Positions 1-10,802 of a stretch of 64,000 bases of DNA are shown here, piece by piece. Positions within the stretch are counted from its first letter, which is position 1. Every line of letters starts with the position of its first letter. A program made the position numbers and the translations under genes. The DNA is from Haliotis asinina (taxonomy: Eukaryota > Mollusca > Gastropoda > Lepetellida > Haliotidae). The stretch is from positions 14,985,969 through 15,049,968 of the forward strand of contig NC_090288.1 in the NCBI RefSeq assembly GCF_037392515.1, read 5' to 3'. The notes below the pieces were generated by a model, which made no database searches, was not told the DNA's origin, and worked only from the letters and a program-made list of their open reading frames with translations.

Positions 1-164
1 AAAGTAGTCTACACAGTGACAATAAAATTTGCTGAAAATGATGTGAAAAGCCTTATTTAACACAAGCTTTTGGTACAAACTATTATTGTGTGGTGTGATG
101 TTGTATTATTACAGACTGTTGGTTTACACCAGGTGACGTTGCTTGAGCCATCCTTCCCCAACTA

Positions 165-408
165 CCCGTGAATATCTGGGTCAGGATTTTGGTCTTCAGT
201 AGTCCATGCTTATAGTAAGAGGCAATTAACAGGATTGGGTGGTCATGCTTGTGAACTTGGTTGACATGTCACCAGTTCCCAACTGCACTGATTGATGCTC
301 ATGCTCTTGACCAATGGACTGTCTGGTCCACACTCGATTATTTACAGACGGGTGCCATACAGCTGGAATATTGCTGAGTGTGGCATAAAATTAAACTCAT
401 CACTTCTT
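165..408 (+). repeat. SINE-B copy, nearly full length
   Basis: Begins near ACCCGTGAA and runs through GGTGGTCA, TTGGTTGACA and TCTGGTC to the tail GGAATATTGCTGAG followed by a degenerate ACTCA tail. It matches the family B consensus seen about 20 times in this window. Old copy with scattered substitutions. Confidence 0.8.
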
Positions 409-557
409 CCCCAAACATCAGCCCTGAAGTGACAGCATAAAATTACAGATATTCTGAAAATTCTCTAACACAGTCGCACTGAATGTGGCAACATTCAACT
501 ATGTCTAGAAGCCTTTCATCTTTGTGGGTCAAGTTATCAGCAAAATAGAAGTCACAT

Positions 558-785
558 TTACACAGCAATGATATCTATTGTATGTCCTGAACATGCAGAA
601 CTAGAATTTTTCAGTGCCAGTTGTGAAATGATTGGTGAGATTTGTGGAAGATTGTGGGCATGTTTAGATATATTTGCCTGCAGGATCAAAGACCATGAAA
701 CATTATCACAGTGTTCAAAATTTTGGGTGGTCTTGGGTTCTTCCAGAAGTTCTCTTATCATGCTTACCGTACTGGTACTTGAATG
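558..785 (-). CDS. Possible terminal exon of an unidentified minus-strand gene
   Basis: On the minus strand a T/G-rich stretch ending in CCAG at 788-786 could be a splice acceptor. It is followed by 75 open codons and a TAA at 560-558. The peptide contains SMIRELLEEPKTTQ and NLPQISPIISQLALKN and looks like a helical globular protein rather than random sequence, but I recognise no family. The overlapping plus-strand frame is also open, which weakens the case. It might be the last exon of a gene that starts near the promoter-like cluster at 5030-5059. Weak call. Confidence 0.25.
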   Translation of the reverse strand, partial: HSSTSTVSMIRELLEEPKTTQNFEHCDNVSWSLILQANISKHAHNLPQISPIISQLALKNSSSACSGHTIDIIAV

Positions 786-857
786 CTGGCACACAAAAAT
801 CTTTAACAGTCAGGTAACAACAAAGATCGCTTGATTTTAACAACTTTTTTTAATTAG

Positions 858-985
858 GGAGTGAATGAGTAAGATGTCACATCACTGTCAGTAATATTCC
901 GACAATATGTCAGCAGATGATACAAGAAACAGGCTTCAGACTCTGTGACAATGCGTATCAAACCTGGGTGATGGGCCAGGACTCT
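858..985 (-). repeat. Old SINE-A copy
   Basis: GAGTGAATGAGT followed by a TAATATTCC/GACAATAT core and, further on, GTATCAAACCTGGGT, a decayed version of the tRNA-like B box region of family A in reverse. Heavily diverged. Confidence 0.45.
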
Positions 986-2126
986 CACCTGATGGTCACC
1001 TCAACACACCTGCCTAATTGTTAATTGTTTCAAAGAGAGAATGTTTACACTGAATAATATCCTGCAGGTTATAGACAACAGGTGCGTGGTACCTTACTAA
1101 CCTCAGAATTCTGACTTTGGTGAGATTGAGGACAATACCAAATTCAATTTTCTGCTTTGATGACCAATAATAGAGAAAGCTGTGTACCCTTGGTCTTAGT
1201 CATGGTCTTAGGTACTACAAGCATGAATTTTAGTTAGAATGTTTGAAAAAAACCCTGAAACTTACAAGAGACACAAATACTGCACAGGAATTGGGACAGG
1301 GAACTTTGACAATGGGCCATTTTCTGAATTTAGAATGGGCTTCTGCCCTTGTATCAATTGTAAACTTTAAAATTTCAATGGGCCATTTTTCATTCTGATG
1401 TGCAAAATGGCCTATGGCCCCTGCCTTTCCCAATCAATGATTGCACTGGTTTTAACTAGGTCTGCAACGAATACACGAGGCAAATATAATATGTATCACA
1501 AATATTGGGTAACAAATATAAATAATTATTCACCAATATAATATTGTAGTTCAAATACAATTGCTCAACAGAACCCCAAAGTTGACTGTTTATTTGTCAT
1601 AGTAATAACTAGTGATCTGACATGACACCCAAGTTTGGTATGTAATAAACTAATAGTTATAGTCCATAGTACTATGTGCAGCCATCGTAAACTAACATGA
1701 CTTGCATTACTGCAGTGTCAGTACATATTCCATTCTTGCATATCTCACTTAAAAACATGCTCAGATAAAAAACTGTAAATGTTCATTCATATTTGGTTAT
1801 GCTGACCATGAATAATGAATTGTATTCATGAAGGGCTATGGTCATGATGGTTTGAATCACTGATTATGCGAGTGTATCGTAACGGCCCTAGTTCTAACCT
1901 TATTAAATCCATTACGATATACACATCAACACCGTACACTGAAAAATGATATCACCAAATATATCTAGCATGTCCTATATGCATAGTATGTCATGTATGT
2001 TTATGGCAACAGGCACAATTATGCATTCATATTATCATCTGTTCCCTACCTGACATATGACTCAGTCTGCATCCCATGCTATGTGGACATTAACACATAT
2101 ATCTAGCTCATGATAAACAGGATCTA

Positions 2127-2285
2127 AAAAGATCCTGGTTAGAACTGGTCTTCAGCAACCCATGCTTTTCTTACGAGACGACTAACAGGATCGGGTGTTC
2201 TGACTTAATGATTTGGTCAACATGTCATCACATCCCAATTGAGTAGATCGAGGCTCCTGTCGTTGATCACTGGATTGTCTTTATT
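2127..2285 (+). repeat. SINE-B copy, 3' truncated
   Basis: GATCCTGGTTAGAACTGGTCTTCAGCA-type head and the TTGATCACTGGATTGTCT core of family B are present. The 3' third and the ACTC tail are missing, and the sequence runs straight into the tandem repeat at 2290. Confidence 0.75.
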
Positions 2286-2289
2286 CAGA

Positions 2290-2695
2290 ATACCAAAACT
2301 ACTAACAGGCACCACTTGACCTATCTATGTGCTATGTTTGGTGAAGAAATAGTGAATGGTTTTCAGTTCTGCTCCAGAAAAGAGCACAACCCCCAAATTC
2401 AGTCAAAGTCACACTTGTTGCCATGGAAACACAAGAAATATTTCACTTGGAATTCCATAACTACTAAAAGGTACCAGCAAGCCACTAGCCCTATATGCCA
2501 AATTTGGTGCTGAAACAGTGAAAGTTACTTAAAATTCTGCTCTGGAAAAGAACACTGCCACCAAATTCAGTCTAAGTCAAATCTGATGCCATGGGAACGC
2601 AAAAACCAAAAGGCACAAGTACACCACCAGAATTATCTCAGTATCTGTGTGACAAATTTGGTGAAGAAACAGTTCTGCTCCAGAAAAGATAAATG
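2290..2695. repeat. Tandem repeat, about 170-bp unit, 2.4 copies
   Basis: Three successive blocks share the order ACTAC(T)AA.AGGYACCA, CAAATTTGGTG.AGAAA, TCTGCTC.GGAAAAGA and CCAAATTCAGTC.AAGTCA. Blocks start near 2295, 2459 and 2615; the last is truncated. The units are diverged from one another, so the array is old. No coding capacity is evident. Confidence 0.65.
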
Positions 2696-3689
2696 TGCAT
2701 GAACACACCAGTCAGCAATCTTCGTAAAAATTTGCAAATATAAAAGAATAAGTTTTTAAACACACATATTGGTCATCTGTAACATATCATAAACTCAACA
2801 AGTTGGAATATGGCCTTTCATCACTTGAGTGCCTATATGATATGTCTGTGGTCTTTCAGGAAAGAGGGAAAGCCTAGTAATTCAAGTTTTTGCTCATCAC
2901 AATGAAGGCCAGGGCCCTACTCCCTTCACAACTACAATATGCAGTCAGTAATTGGTGACTGATGCCATGATGTAGCTCGAATATTGCATATAACCATATC
3001 CACTTTGGGCAAAAAAATTCCACATCAAATCATAATAATTTAGAAATGTCAGCGATCATAATCTTCTGTGAATTTCAACTCCATGGAATCAGTAATCATG
3101 CTAATTCAGAAGCAATGGGACAAAAAATGCTGTATGCTGTATTTGTCAGTCCATTATAATCATGTTATTAACATATATAGATTAACGTATTTCTGTTTAT
3201 GTATGCTATGTTTCTTAACAGTTTTTTTTTCTCACTGAATGGTTTGCAAAAACACACATTGTGCTGTGGATAGTTTTAAAACTTTTTTAAAATATGCTAA
3301 TTCACAAAGTGATGAGCATACTTAGCAGTTGACGTCAGTTGAGCTTTAGACATGGGATAGGCAACATTGTCTTGCCACTCTTGTCAGTAATTGCTACAGA
3401 AAGTTGGGGTCCGGACTCAGGACAGGAACATTGTCAGACCTTTTTGATACACAAATCTCGCACAAGTGAGAGTCTGTTGCAGAACGGAATTTACGATGCC
3501 TCGTTAACAGAATTATCAAAATGAAAATATACCCATTTCAATGGTTTGGTGGTTTTCTTGTTTTACACCAGGAAGTCACTAAGTGTTTCTTATTACCATG
3601 GGTATATCATAATATCAGTGTTACCAACCATGTTAAGAATGCTTTTAATCCACCCACAATATTTCAGACAAAGGTAACCATTTTCTCAC

Positions 3690-3845
3690 GGTTGCAGAAT
3701 AATGCTTTGGTGAAAATGAGACACATTATGTCTATATCTACATCAAAGGTTTCCACACGCTGATAATAGTAGATTAAATTCAGTAACTTGTTATCCACTA
3801 AATAAACACTTTCTACACTTGCTCGCAAATCTTCAACCTTACCCA
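3690..3845 (-). CDS. Possible internal exon of an unidentified minus-strand gene
   Basis: A 156-nt minus-strand stretch is open in one frame, is preceded by ATTAG (acceptor) and followed by GTGAGA (donor). Both ends are phase 1, so it would be a symmetric exon. The peptide includes KVEDLRASVESVYLVDNKLL and TFDVDIDIMCLIFTKALF, with a helical, protein-like composition. I do not recognise the family. It may belong with the candidate terminal exon at 558-785 and the promoter-like cluster near 5030, but no joining exons were found, and the phases of these two pieces do not match directly. Confidence 0.25.
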
Positions 3846-5004
3846 CTAATCCAAAGCATGAGCTTGATCAAGAACGTTTACAACACTCAGCTAATAATAG
3901 CTGACATAGTGGTTCCAGTATCCTGCAGATGATGTTGTGAAACATTTTTGGATTTAACATGATTTGGCAAAGGCTGTTAGCTTGCTGAAACATCTGAGTG
4001 TTTGATGTAAAGTAGATTGAGGAAGTTACTGTCAGCTCTCAATCTGGGCACAATATACAATGTAACATACTGTAGATGCAGTAGCATTTTAGAAAATCTG
4101 GCTGTAGAATTTTGGAACATTTATCCTTATCATTCATTTTTTCGTAACTGTGTTTATATATTTCCCGATAACGATTATCATACATGATAATAAACAAATG
4201 ATATATTAATTATACCAAATAACATACACACACTATATACAAAAGTGCACATTTCCATGCATCTATCATGGTGACCAAGACAGCTCCAATACTGCCCCGC
4301 CCACTAGCAAACAAAGATATAGATCAGTCATACTCAGCATCAATCAATTCCCCCACAGGGATGGAACATAGCCTATCCCTGCAACGGCATACTAAGAACA
4401 TACTCATTACTAATCAATTATAATAGTCGAAATGAGTAACATGTAAAGAGAACATTTACTAGCTTTAATTCTAGTAGAAGTTTGACCAAAGATTTGATAT
4501 AAACAGTGTGATAAGATATCACGATGATCAATATGAGCTACTGCGTTTCACGTGATAACCTACATTATCAAATGAATCTAAATATGTACGATTACATGCT
4601 TTTGACAATGTTTTCATGAGATTTTCATGTTTCAAACATTGTGTATTTAACATGTTTGATCTTCTTCACTTGGATTCTTTTCTATTTTCTCAAGTGATAC
4701 AAAGGTCTAAAGCCTTCATTGACAACTAAGTTCACAAATAAAAAGTTTAAGGGTGTGTAGTTTAATTTTGGTTGAGTGAATTCTGGAAGGTTAGAATCCA
4801 TGCCGAGCTGTGTGTGTTTAGTCTGTCAGATTCAACGCCTTGGTCGCCATCGATGTGTGTTGCTCGACACAGTCGTCGACATATGGGCCAATCGCTTGCA
4901 CATACAGACAGATAAACACTTCAGACATCGCTATTCACTAAAACCGAAACATTACTAATCTATATACACGTGTTTTGCGAAAATTTTAAAACAATCGTTG
5001 AGTT

Positions 5005-5059
5005 TACTTACGCCTTGCTGTTTGATGGATGTCGGAAGCTTCCGCAGCTTATGACGTCA
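5005..5059 (-). promoter_or_regulatory. CRE/ETS cluster with downstream splice donor (candidate promoter)
   Basis: A perfect cAMP response element TGACGTCA lies at 5052-5059. Next to it at about 5031-5045 is an inverted pair of ETS-like cores, GCGGAAGC/GCTTCCG. On the minus strand about 40 bp further is GGC followed by GTAAGTAAA, a strong splice donor at about 5010. This is the layout of a TATA-less housekeeping promoter with a non-coding first exon reading leftwards. No transcript evidence is available. Confidence 0.4.
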
Positions 5060-7400
5060 CATTTATATGGCCGACTCTTTCTATATTTGGACATTGTCCC
5101 AGCAAGCACTTGCGGCCATTCCCAAGCACTTCCTCTTCCTCTTTCTCTACACTCACATGCATGGTGTCTGTCACACGCTCTCTTCTTTTTCTCTCCTCTG
5201 CTATCCACTCATTTCTGTTAAACCCTACACTACTTTGATCTTATTTGATCAACCTTTACGGGTTGAAATGATATGAAATGCTGGCTAGCGCTCTGCGCAA
5301 TGAAGCCACCCAAATATACTGGAGATGATGTTTTGAACGGATAGACTATGGCGTCACGCACGGCTTGAGCTGCATGTCCAGTTCGTTGTGCCTGATGCTA
5401 GATGAGTTTAACTACGTACTGATCCAGTCTTTTAACTATGTGGCTTCATTTTATATGGAGTATTTTTCACGTGAGTTTGGCGCCCGTTTCATTGTGTAAT
5501 GGACGCCCTTTCGTTAGCGAGTTTTGGTTTGGTTACAAGTTTCACACAATTTATCGTGTCTCACGCTTTACAGCCCTGTCCAACTAAACGGACGGTATGT
5601 TTCTGGGTCATGAACGTCCTAGCAAACGAACCTTTTCGATCAAACCACTTCCATGCCATTGCCAGAGACATGATGAAAAAGGGGTTCGCTGATAAGGTAC
5701 TACTTGGTCTCACCCGAGACTTCTAGGACCATTATTCTATGATCAGAATCCGTCATTTAATCTTCAGATGACCTTTCTTTGAAATTGTTATTACAGAACG
5801 CACATATACGAAAACGACAAAAACAAAAATCGAAAACGTATAATTGGATAAAATTTATTGTCAATCTCTGTCAATCCCGAAAACCATTTTTGTTTTTCAC
5901 TCATAGCCCTCACCCGAATGCCTGATAGTACCTTATACGATGGTCTGTTACGTGTGATTTGAAGTTCTAAAACTGAAAGATATCGAATAAACGAATGTTT
6001 TAGTTTAATTGTTCTTTAAATGTTGAATCTCGTCAAGATGGTTACTGATGATAAAACAGTAATTGCATATTTGTAGCACTAGTATTTGTTAATCTTAGTA
6101 GTAGTTAAACTAGTAGTATTGTTGCATCGTTATCTTAGCACAATTTACCATGTCCCATATCGGCAGTACATTATTGCACACGTGGAAAACATTCACACTT
6201 GATTATGTGTGAGTTATATGCACGCTTCATAACTAACCAGTTTCCATCTTCTACTCTTCGGTCACAGATTGGTGTAAAAATTACCGCTTTGCTGTATCGA
6301 TAAGCAAAATCTGAATAAAAGGAGATTGGTCACCGATATCCCATTCGTCTCGGCTGCCGCATTTGGCTGTGCAGAGTTGCATCCCTTAGGTAGGCTTGCA
6401 ACCCTAATCGGCGTGGTGGTTCGAAACCCAGACCAACGCTTGGAAAATCTATCAAATTTTGGTTTGACCTGAAAAGAAAAAAAGAATATATTAAAACTGA
6501 AACTCCAAGAAGACTGGCAGGTACAGAGATGAAATGGGGAAGTATAGTCTTGTTTCATTCAGAGCTTCGACATTGCAGGGAGGGCTAAGCAGCAGGGGCA
6601 ATAATGTTGTTCGGGGACTGTGAGACGTAATCGGGCTCGCCCTGGATATGCATCAAGGTTTGTCCACATAACAGTGCTCGGAGCTCACATTAAAGTGATT
6701 AACGTGACCAGCATTACGTCCATTTCGCTGTTAGGATTTTTCTTTCTTCAACAAACTGAAGCAAAGTGATATAATTGAACTGCCGTACAAAGCAACGTAC
6801 AACTCCGGTCCGACATGGTAGATCTTAATATTTTCGACAGATGACCACTTTCCGAAGCAACCTTATGTAATGTTCTGCAATGGGAATGCGATTCATATTA
6901 CATTTGTGAACGCGGGTCATCCATCATCTGACCTTTTCGTGGATACACGTGCGCTCGCAAATTCCGTGCATTCAGGTATTCGCGTGCAGAGATTATTTAT
7001 CCAGGAATGATCGTGGACTGTTTAAAGTCAGTCTCGCACAGACAATATTCGCTTACGAACAGGTGTTTTTTCACGTATGATAATAGTTGTAGCTGTTACA
7101 AAGATCTCCGTCACCTCTCTCGAAAGACCATATTGTTAGTTGGAAAAATACAATTACCTATTAATATAGTAAAGAGCAATTGTACTTTTCGATAAACTTC
7201 AGAAAGTAGCTACCATGCCTTTTAGCAAAATTAACCAATTTATCAGCATATTTCTGTATGCAAAACTGAAGCAGTATTTCAACCATTTTAGAGCGTGGAG
7301 GTTTAAGACAACTTGACCTGGCCCAGTCAAACGTGCTATTGATAGTGCGATCATCAACCAAGGTTGCGTAAAACTGCAAGGGATTTAGCAGATTATCGTA
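5060..7400. other. Intergenic stretch with no supported gene
   Basis: Contains a pyrimidine-rich run at about 5125-5210 and several short open frames. The frame at 5499-5726 (75 codons) resembles nothing I know. At 6350-6430 there is a tRNA-like B box (GGTTCGAAACC) preceded by GCTGTGCAGAGTTGC, a piece also found at 36534, so it is probably a third SINE-type repeat. No gene can be supported. Confidence 0.5.
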
Positions 7401-7401
7401 A

Positions 7402-7403
<2 letters not shown>

Positions 7404-7439
<36 letters not shown>
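7404..7439. repeat. (GT)n microsatellite
   Basis: An uninterrupted run of about 18 GT dinucleotides. Confidence 0.95.
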
Positions 7440-7440
<1 letters not shown>

Positions 7441-7784
7441 CCTTCTTTTCTCAGTAGGGCACATCCCACCTTTCTTAAAAAAGCTATATCCGCCCATGAT
7501 ATATAGGCACTTGTTTAACGTCACCTACTGCTTATTGAAACACAGTTAACTGCACACTACGTAGAAGTTCCCCCTTCCATAGCCATGCAGCCCAAGCTGT
7601 AACTATCCAGCTGGGTTCCACGCAGGTAGCTAAAGTCCCGATGGTCCCAAGAGAGGCGATCTTCTTTCAGTTTTGGGCGAGCTATTTTGTACTCTGTAAT
7701 TATATCGTTTTCATAATAACATGCTTGTTATACATTACTGTCGGTGGTACTCTAGTAAAATGCATTTAAGTGTAATTTATAAAT

Positions 7785-7852
7785 TGTTCCCGTCACGATA
7801 TGGCTGAAATATTGCCGATGTGAAGAAAAGTAATAACTGACTCACTCACTTA
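7785..7852 (+). repeat. SINE tail fragment
   Basis: CACGATATGGCTGAAATATTGCCGA followed by CTGACTCACTCACTTAC. This is the 3' end shared by SINE families A and B, without a head. Confidence 0.6.
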
Positions 7853-8109
7853 CTGAAGCCGCAGCGAGTAAGAATAGAATGTTCAGACAACCTATGACGT
7901 GCACACTTCTTAAACAGATTAAATTGATACATAAATGAATGTTTTAAATCAATTAAGTATTGTTTATGTTGGCAAAAGTAAATGAGCTCTTAAAACCTCA
8001 TTAAAGCGTCACATACTCCGAATAGATTGTCATCACATATATTTACACCACCATTCAACGAGTCACAATCCGGCGATGTTGGAAATCCTTCTAGTCAGTG
8101 CCTCATAAC

Positions 8110-8256
8110 AAAGTAGTGCAAGCAATCTCTCGTCACGCTGAAAACCCGGGTTCGACTGTCCACATGGGTCCATTGTGTGAAGCCCATTTCCGGTGTAACC
8201 GCCATATTGCTGGAATATTGCTAAAAGCGGCGTAAAACCATACTCACTCACTGATT
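8110..8256 (+). repeat. SINE-A copy
   Basis: Starts near AGTAGTGCAAGCAATCTCTCGTCACG, has the B box GGGTTCGACTGTCC, then GTGTGAAGCCCATTTCCGGTG and the tail ATTGCTGGAATATTGCTAAAAG with ACTCACTCACTG. The A-box end is eroded. Confidence 0.85.
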
Positions 8257-8621
8257 ATGTAGAATTAAGTACTGCGGAAAGTTCGGGTGAGTACATGCTA
8301 AATTGGTTGTGGTATCGGTGACTTGGCACCAGGAATACGTTTAATGTATTATATTTTAGGGACGCTTCATTCATTTTACATCTCGCAAGTTAACAAAAAT
8401 CATTCTTTGATTGTCTTGCATCGTGTTCATTGTCGTCTTTTTGTTGGGAATTGTGATACAATTATATATTTATGCTAAGAATGTTGTCTAGTCTTGATTG
8501 TATTACGGACCATTTTCTTATAACAAACAAAACAAAAGTAAAAACCTACGTCTTCCCACTACACCTATAAAGATTTACTAACACACTGACTGAATAATGT
8601 TACGGCACTGGACTCCAGGCA

Positions 8622-8710
8622 AAGGCTCCACACCTATCCATTTAGAGAATCGAACCCGGGTGTTCGGCGTGACGAGCGAACGCTTTAACCACTAGGCTAA
8701 CTGACACCAC
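8622..8710 (-). repeat. SINE-A head (tRNA-like part only)
   Basis: In reverse: GAATCGAACCCGGGTGTTCGG, CGTGACGAGCGAACGC, TTTAACCACTAGGCTA. This is the tRNA-derived head without the body or tail, so a truncated copy. Confidence 0.8.
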
Positions 8711-8817
8711 TGCATGCTGTAATGCCCATTACACACTAGTGTTCAGGTGCATTATCCTGACGTTGACCTCAATATTACAGTGGTGAACCTGGGCGCTACT
8801 GTAAAGGTGCAAGTCTT

Positions 8818-8895
8818 TTGGAAGGCAGGGTAGCCTAAGTGGCACGTACGTTCGCTGTTCATGCCGAAGACCCGGTCCGATATCAAGGGTACAGT
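8818..8895 (+). repeat. SINE-A head fragment
   Basis: GGTAGCCTAAGTGGCACGTACGTTCGCTG and CCGAAGACCCGGTCCGATATC correspond to the A and B boxes of family A. The body and tail are missing. Confidence 0.7.
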
Positions 8896-9009
8896 GTGGT
8901 CAAGAGCAATGATATGAAAAGTAGCATGTAATCATAGATTCTGAGTTTTGTTTAAAACAGAAACTTTAGTAATGAGATAAAATGTCAACAACCCGTGAAG
9001 CAAGTAAAA

Positions 9010-9091
<82 letters not shown>
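9010..9091. repeat. Compound (CT)n(CA)n(CT)n microsatellite
   Basis: About ten CT, eleven CA and eighteen CT dinucleotides in direct succession. Confidence 0.95.
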
Positions 9092-9094
<3 letters not shown>

Positions 9095-9199
9095 ATCCAC
9101 AATAAGATTAAACAATAAGATTAAACAAAAACATGTCCTTTAGCTAGCCCGAAAAGGGTATTGAGAAGTAGCTTGTGGGATTCACCAAAAATGAATGGA

Positions 9200-9364
9200 T
9201 GAATGAGTGAGTATCGTTTAACGCCGCTTTTAGCAATACTCCACCAATATCACGACAGGAGGACACCAGAAATGGGCTTCACACATTACCCTTATGTAGG
9301 AAATCGAATCCGGTTCTTCGGCGTGACGAGCGATCGCTTTAACCACTAGGCTACCCCACCGCTG
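9200..9364 (-). repeat. SINE-A copy, near full length
   Basis: In reverse order from the tail GAGTGAGTATCGTTTAACGCCGC through the body to GAATCCGGTTCTTCGG, GTGACGAGCGATCGC and TTTAACCACTAGGCTACCCC. All parts of family A are present. Confidence 0.9.
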
Positions 9365-9759
9365 CTTCACCAAAGAGGCAATCACTGAGATCATCATTAC
9401 TTCGGGTATTCCTCCCACGTACAGTGACTCGCCGTAATATGTTTTACAGCGCGTCGTTTCACATCACCCCCAGTCTGTCTCAAAGTCACTGAACCGCATT
9501 ATTTTCTCATCAACTTAGCCCTCTCTGCAACACCAACGCCCAAATGATGCAAGTCTAGATTTTCTTAGGTTGGGAATTCTCCTCACTGGGGTTCCTGTTC
9601 CCTGTAAAAGGAATTGCTTGTTTCTATCAAACTTATATATACATGTATCCAGAGGCATACATTTGTCTACATTAACCCAACAATCTGAAATGTATGAATC
9701 AAAACATAAATCTGAGACAGCGTATCTGCTTTTCTTCAGTACACAGTTTTTAACCATCA

Positions 9760-10020
9760 TGAGTGAGTGAGGTTAGTTTTACACCGCATTCAGCAATATT
9801 CCAGCCATATAGCAGCGGTCTGTAAACAATCGAGTTTGGACCAGACAATCCAGTGATCAACAACATGAGCATCGATCTGTGCGCTTGGGAACCGATGACA
9901 TATGTCAGCCAAGTCATCGAGTCTGACCCGTTAGTCGCCTCTCACGACAAGCATAGTCGCCTTTTATGGCAAGCATGGGTTGCTGAAGGGCTATTCTACT
10001 CCGGACCTTCACGGGTCATA
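9760..10020 (-). repeat. SINE-B copy, full length, with shared 3' flank
   Basis: Full family B in reverse, from GAGTGAGTGAGGTTAG to CCGGACCTTCACGGGTC. The 29 bases on its tail side (9731-9759) are also found next to the family B copy at 31712, with two differences; this is reported as a finding. Confidence 0.9.
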
Positions 10021-10027
10021 ACCATTT

Positions 10028-10405
10028 TGAGTGAATGATTATTGTTTTACAATTCTCCCAGAAATATTTCAGCAACATCAAAGTAGGGAATGACCTTTAC
10101 ATATTTGTATCCATGTGGGGATTGGAACCCTGGCATTTGGCGTCACGAGTTGATTGGTTTAATGTTGTTCATCGCCGCACTCCGCAATATTCCAACAGCG
10201 GTCTATATAAATATTCAAATCTGGACCAAACAACCCAGTGATCAACATGAGTAATCGATCTACGCAACTGAGACACAATGACATGTGTGAACCAAGTCAG
10301 AGAGCCTGGCCACCCGAACCCGTTAGTCGCCTCTTACGACAAGCACGGGTTATGGAAGCTCAATTCTAACAGCCAGCGGTCGCTTTAACCACTAGGCTAA
10401 CTCAG
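10028..10405 (-). repeat. SINE-A copy split by a nested SINE-B
   Basis: Family A in reverse runs from 10028 to 10148 and stops at GGCGTCACGAG. A reverse family B copy occupies about 10150-10373. The missing family A head, CGGTCGCTTTAACCACTAGG, resumes at about 10377-10405. The order shows that B was inserted into a pre-existing A. Confidence 0.8.
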
Positions 10406-10802
10406 AAACAATAATGACAAACCCTTTTCGTAACCAGTTCTTTTGTTGTGATCCATTATGTCTTACATGCAATAATTAATCGAATTACATACTGGAAGTA
10501 TCTGGCAACGTTGCCAAGCAGAATGATCCAATAGGCCGCTTAATTAAACGATACGTGAACAGGATTTTCCGGTCCAATGGCTTTGGGCTCTCTTTGTGAT
10601 TAATTCTTTTGTCATTGCAATACATAAGGTGTAACCCTTTGTCGGTAACCATATGAAGTTTAACGCCGCGTTGGGGCAACGTCTTCGTCGTCAGTCCCCT
10701 GGACGGTGTAAGTTGGCATGTAGTAATCCAGGGCTCTTTCAAGACGACATTTCAGCTCCTCGCTCACTCTATGCTACTTGGTGGGTGTTAAAGTGCAGCG
10801 TT

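Noticed and set aside
568-834. 88-codon plus-strand open frame
   Set aside because: It overlaps the minus-strand exon candidate, has no signal peptide, splice support or recognizable domain, and the minus-strand reading looks more protein-like.
5499-5726. 75-codon open frame near the promoter-like cluster
   Set aside because: Not recognizable, no Kozak-like context or downstream splice site that extends it.
6262-6558. 98-codon minus-strand frame with a TTTTCAG acceptor-like site
   Set aside because: It spans a tRNA-like B box repeat found again at 36534, so the open frame is more likely repeat-derived.
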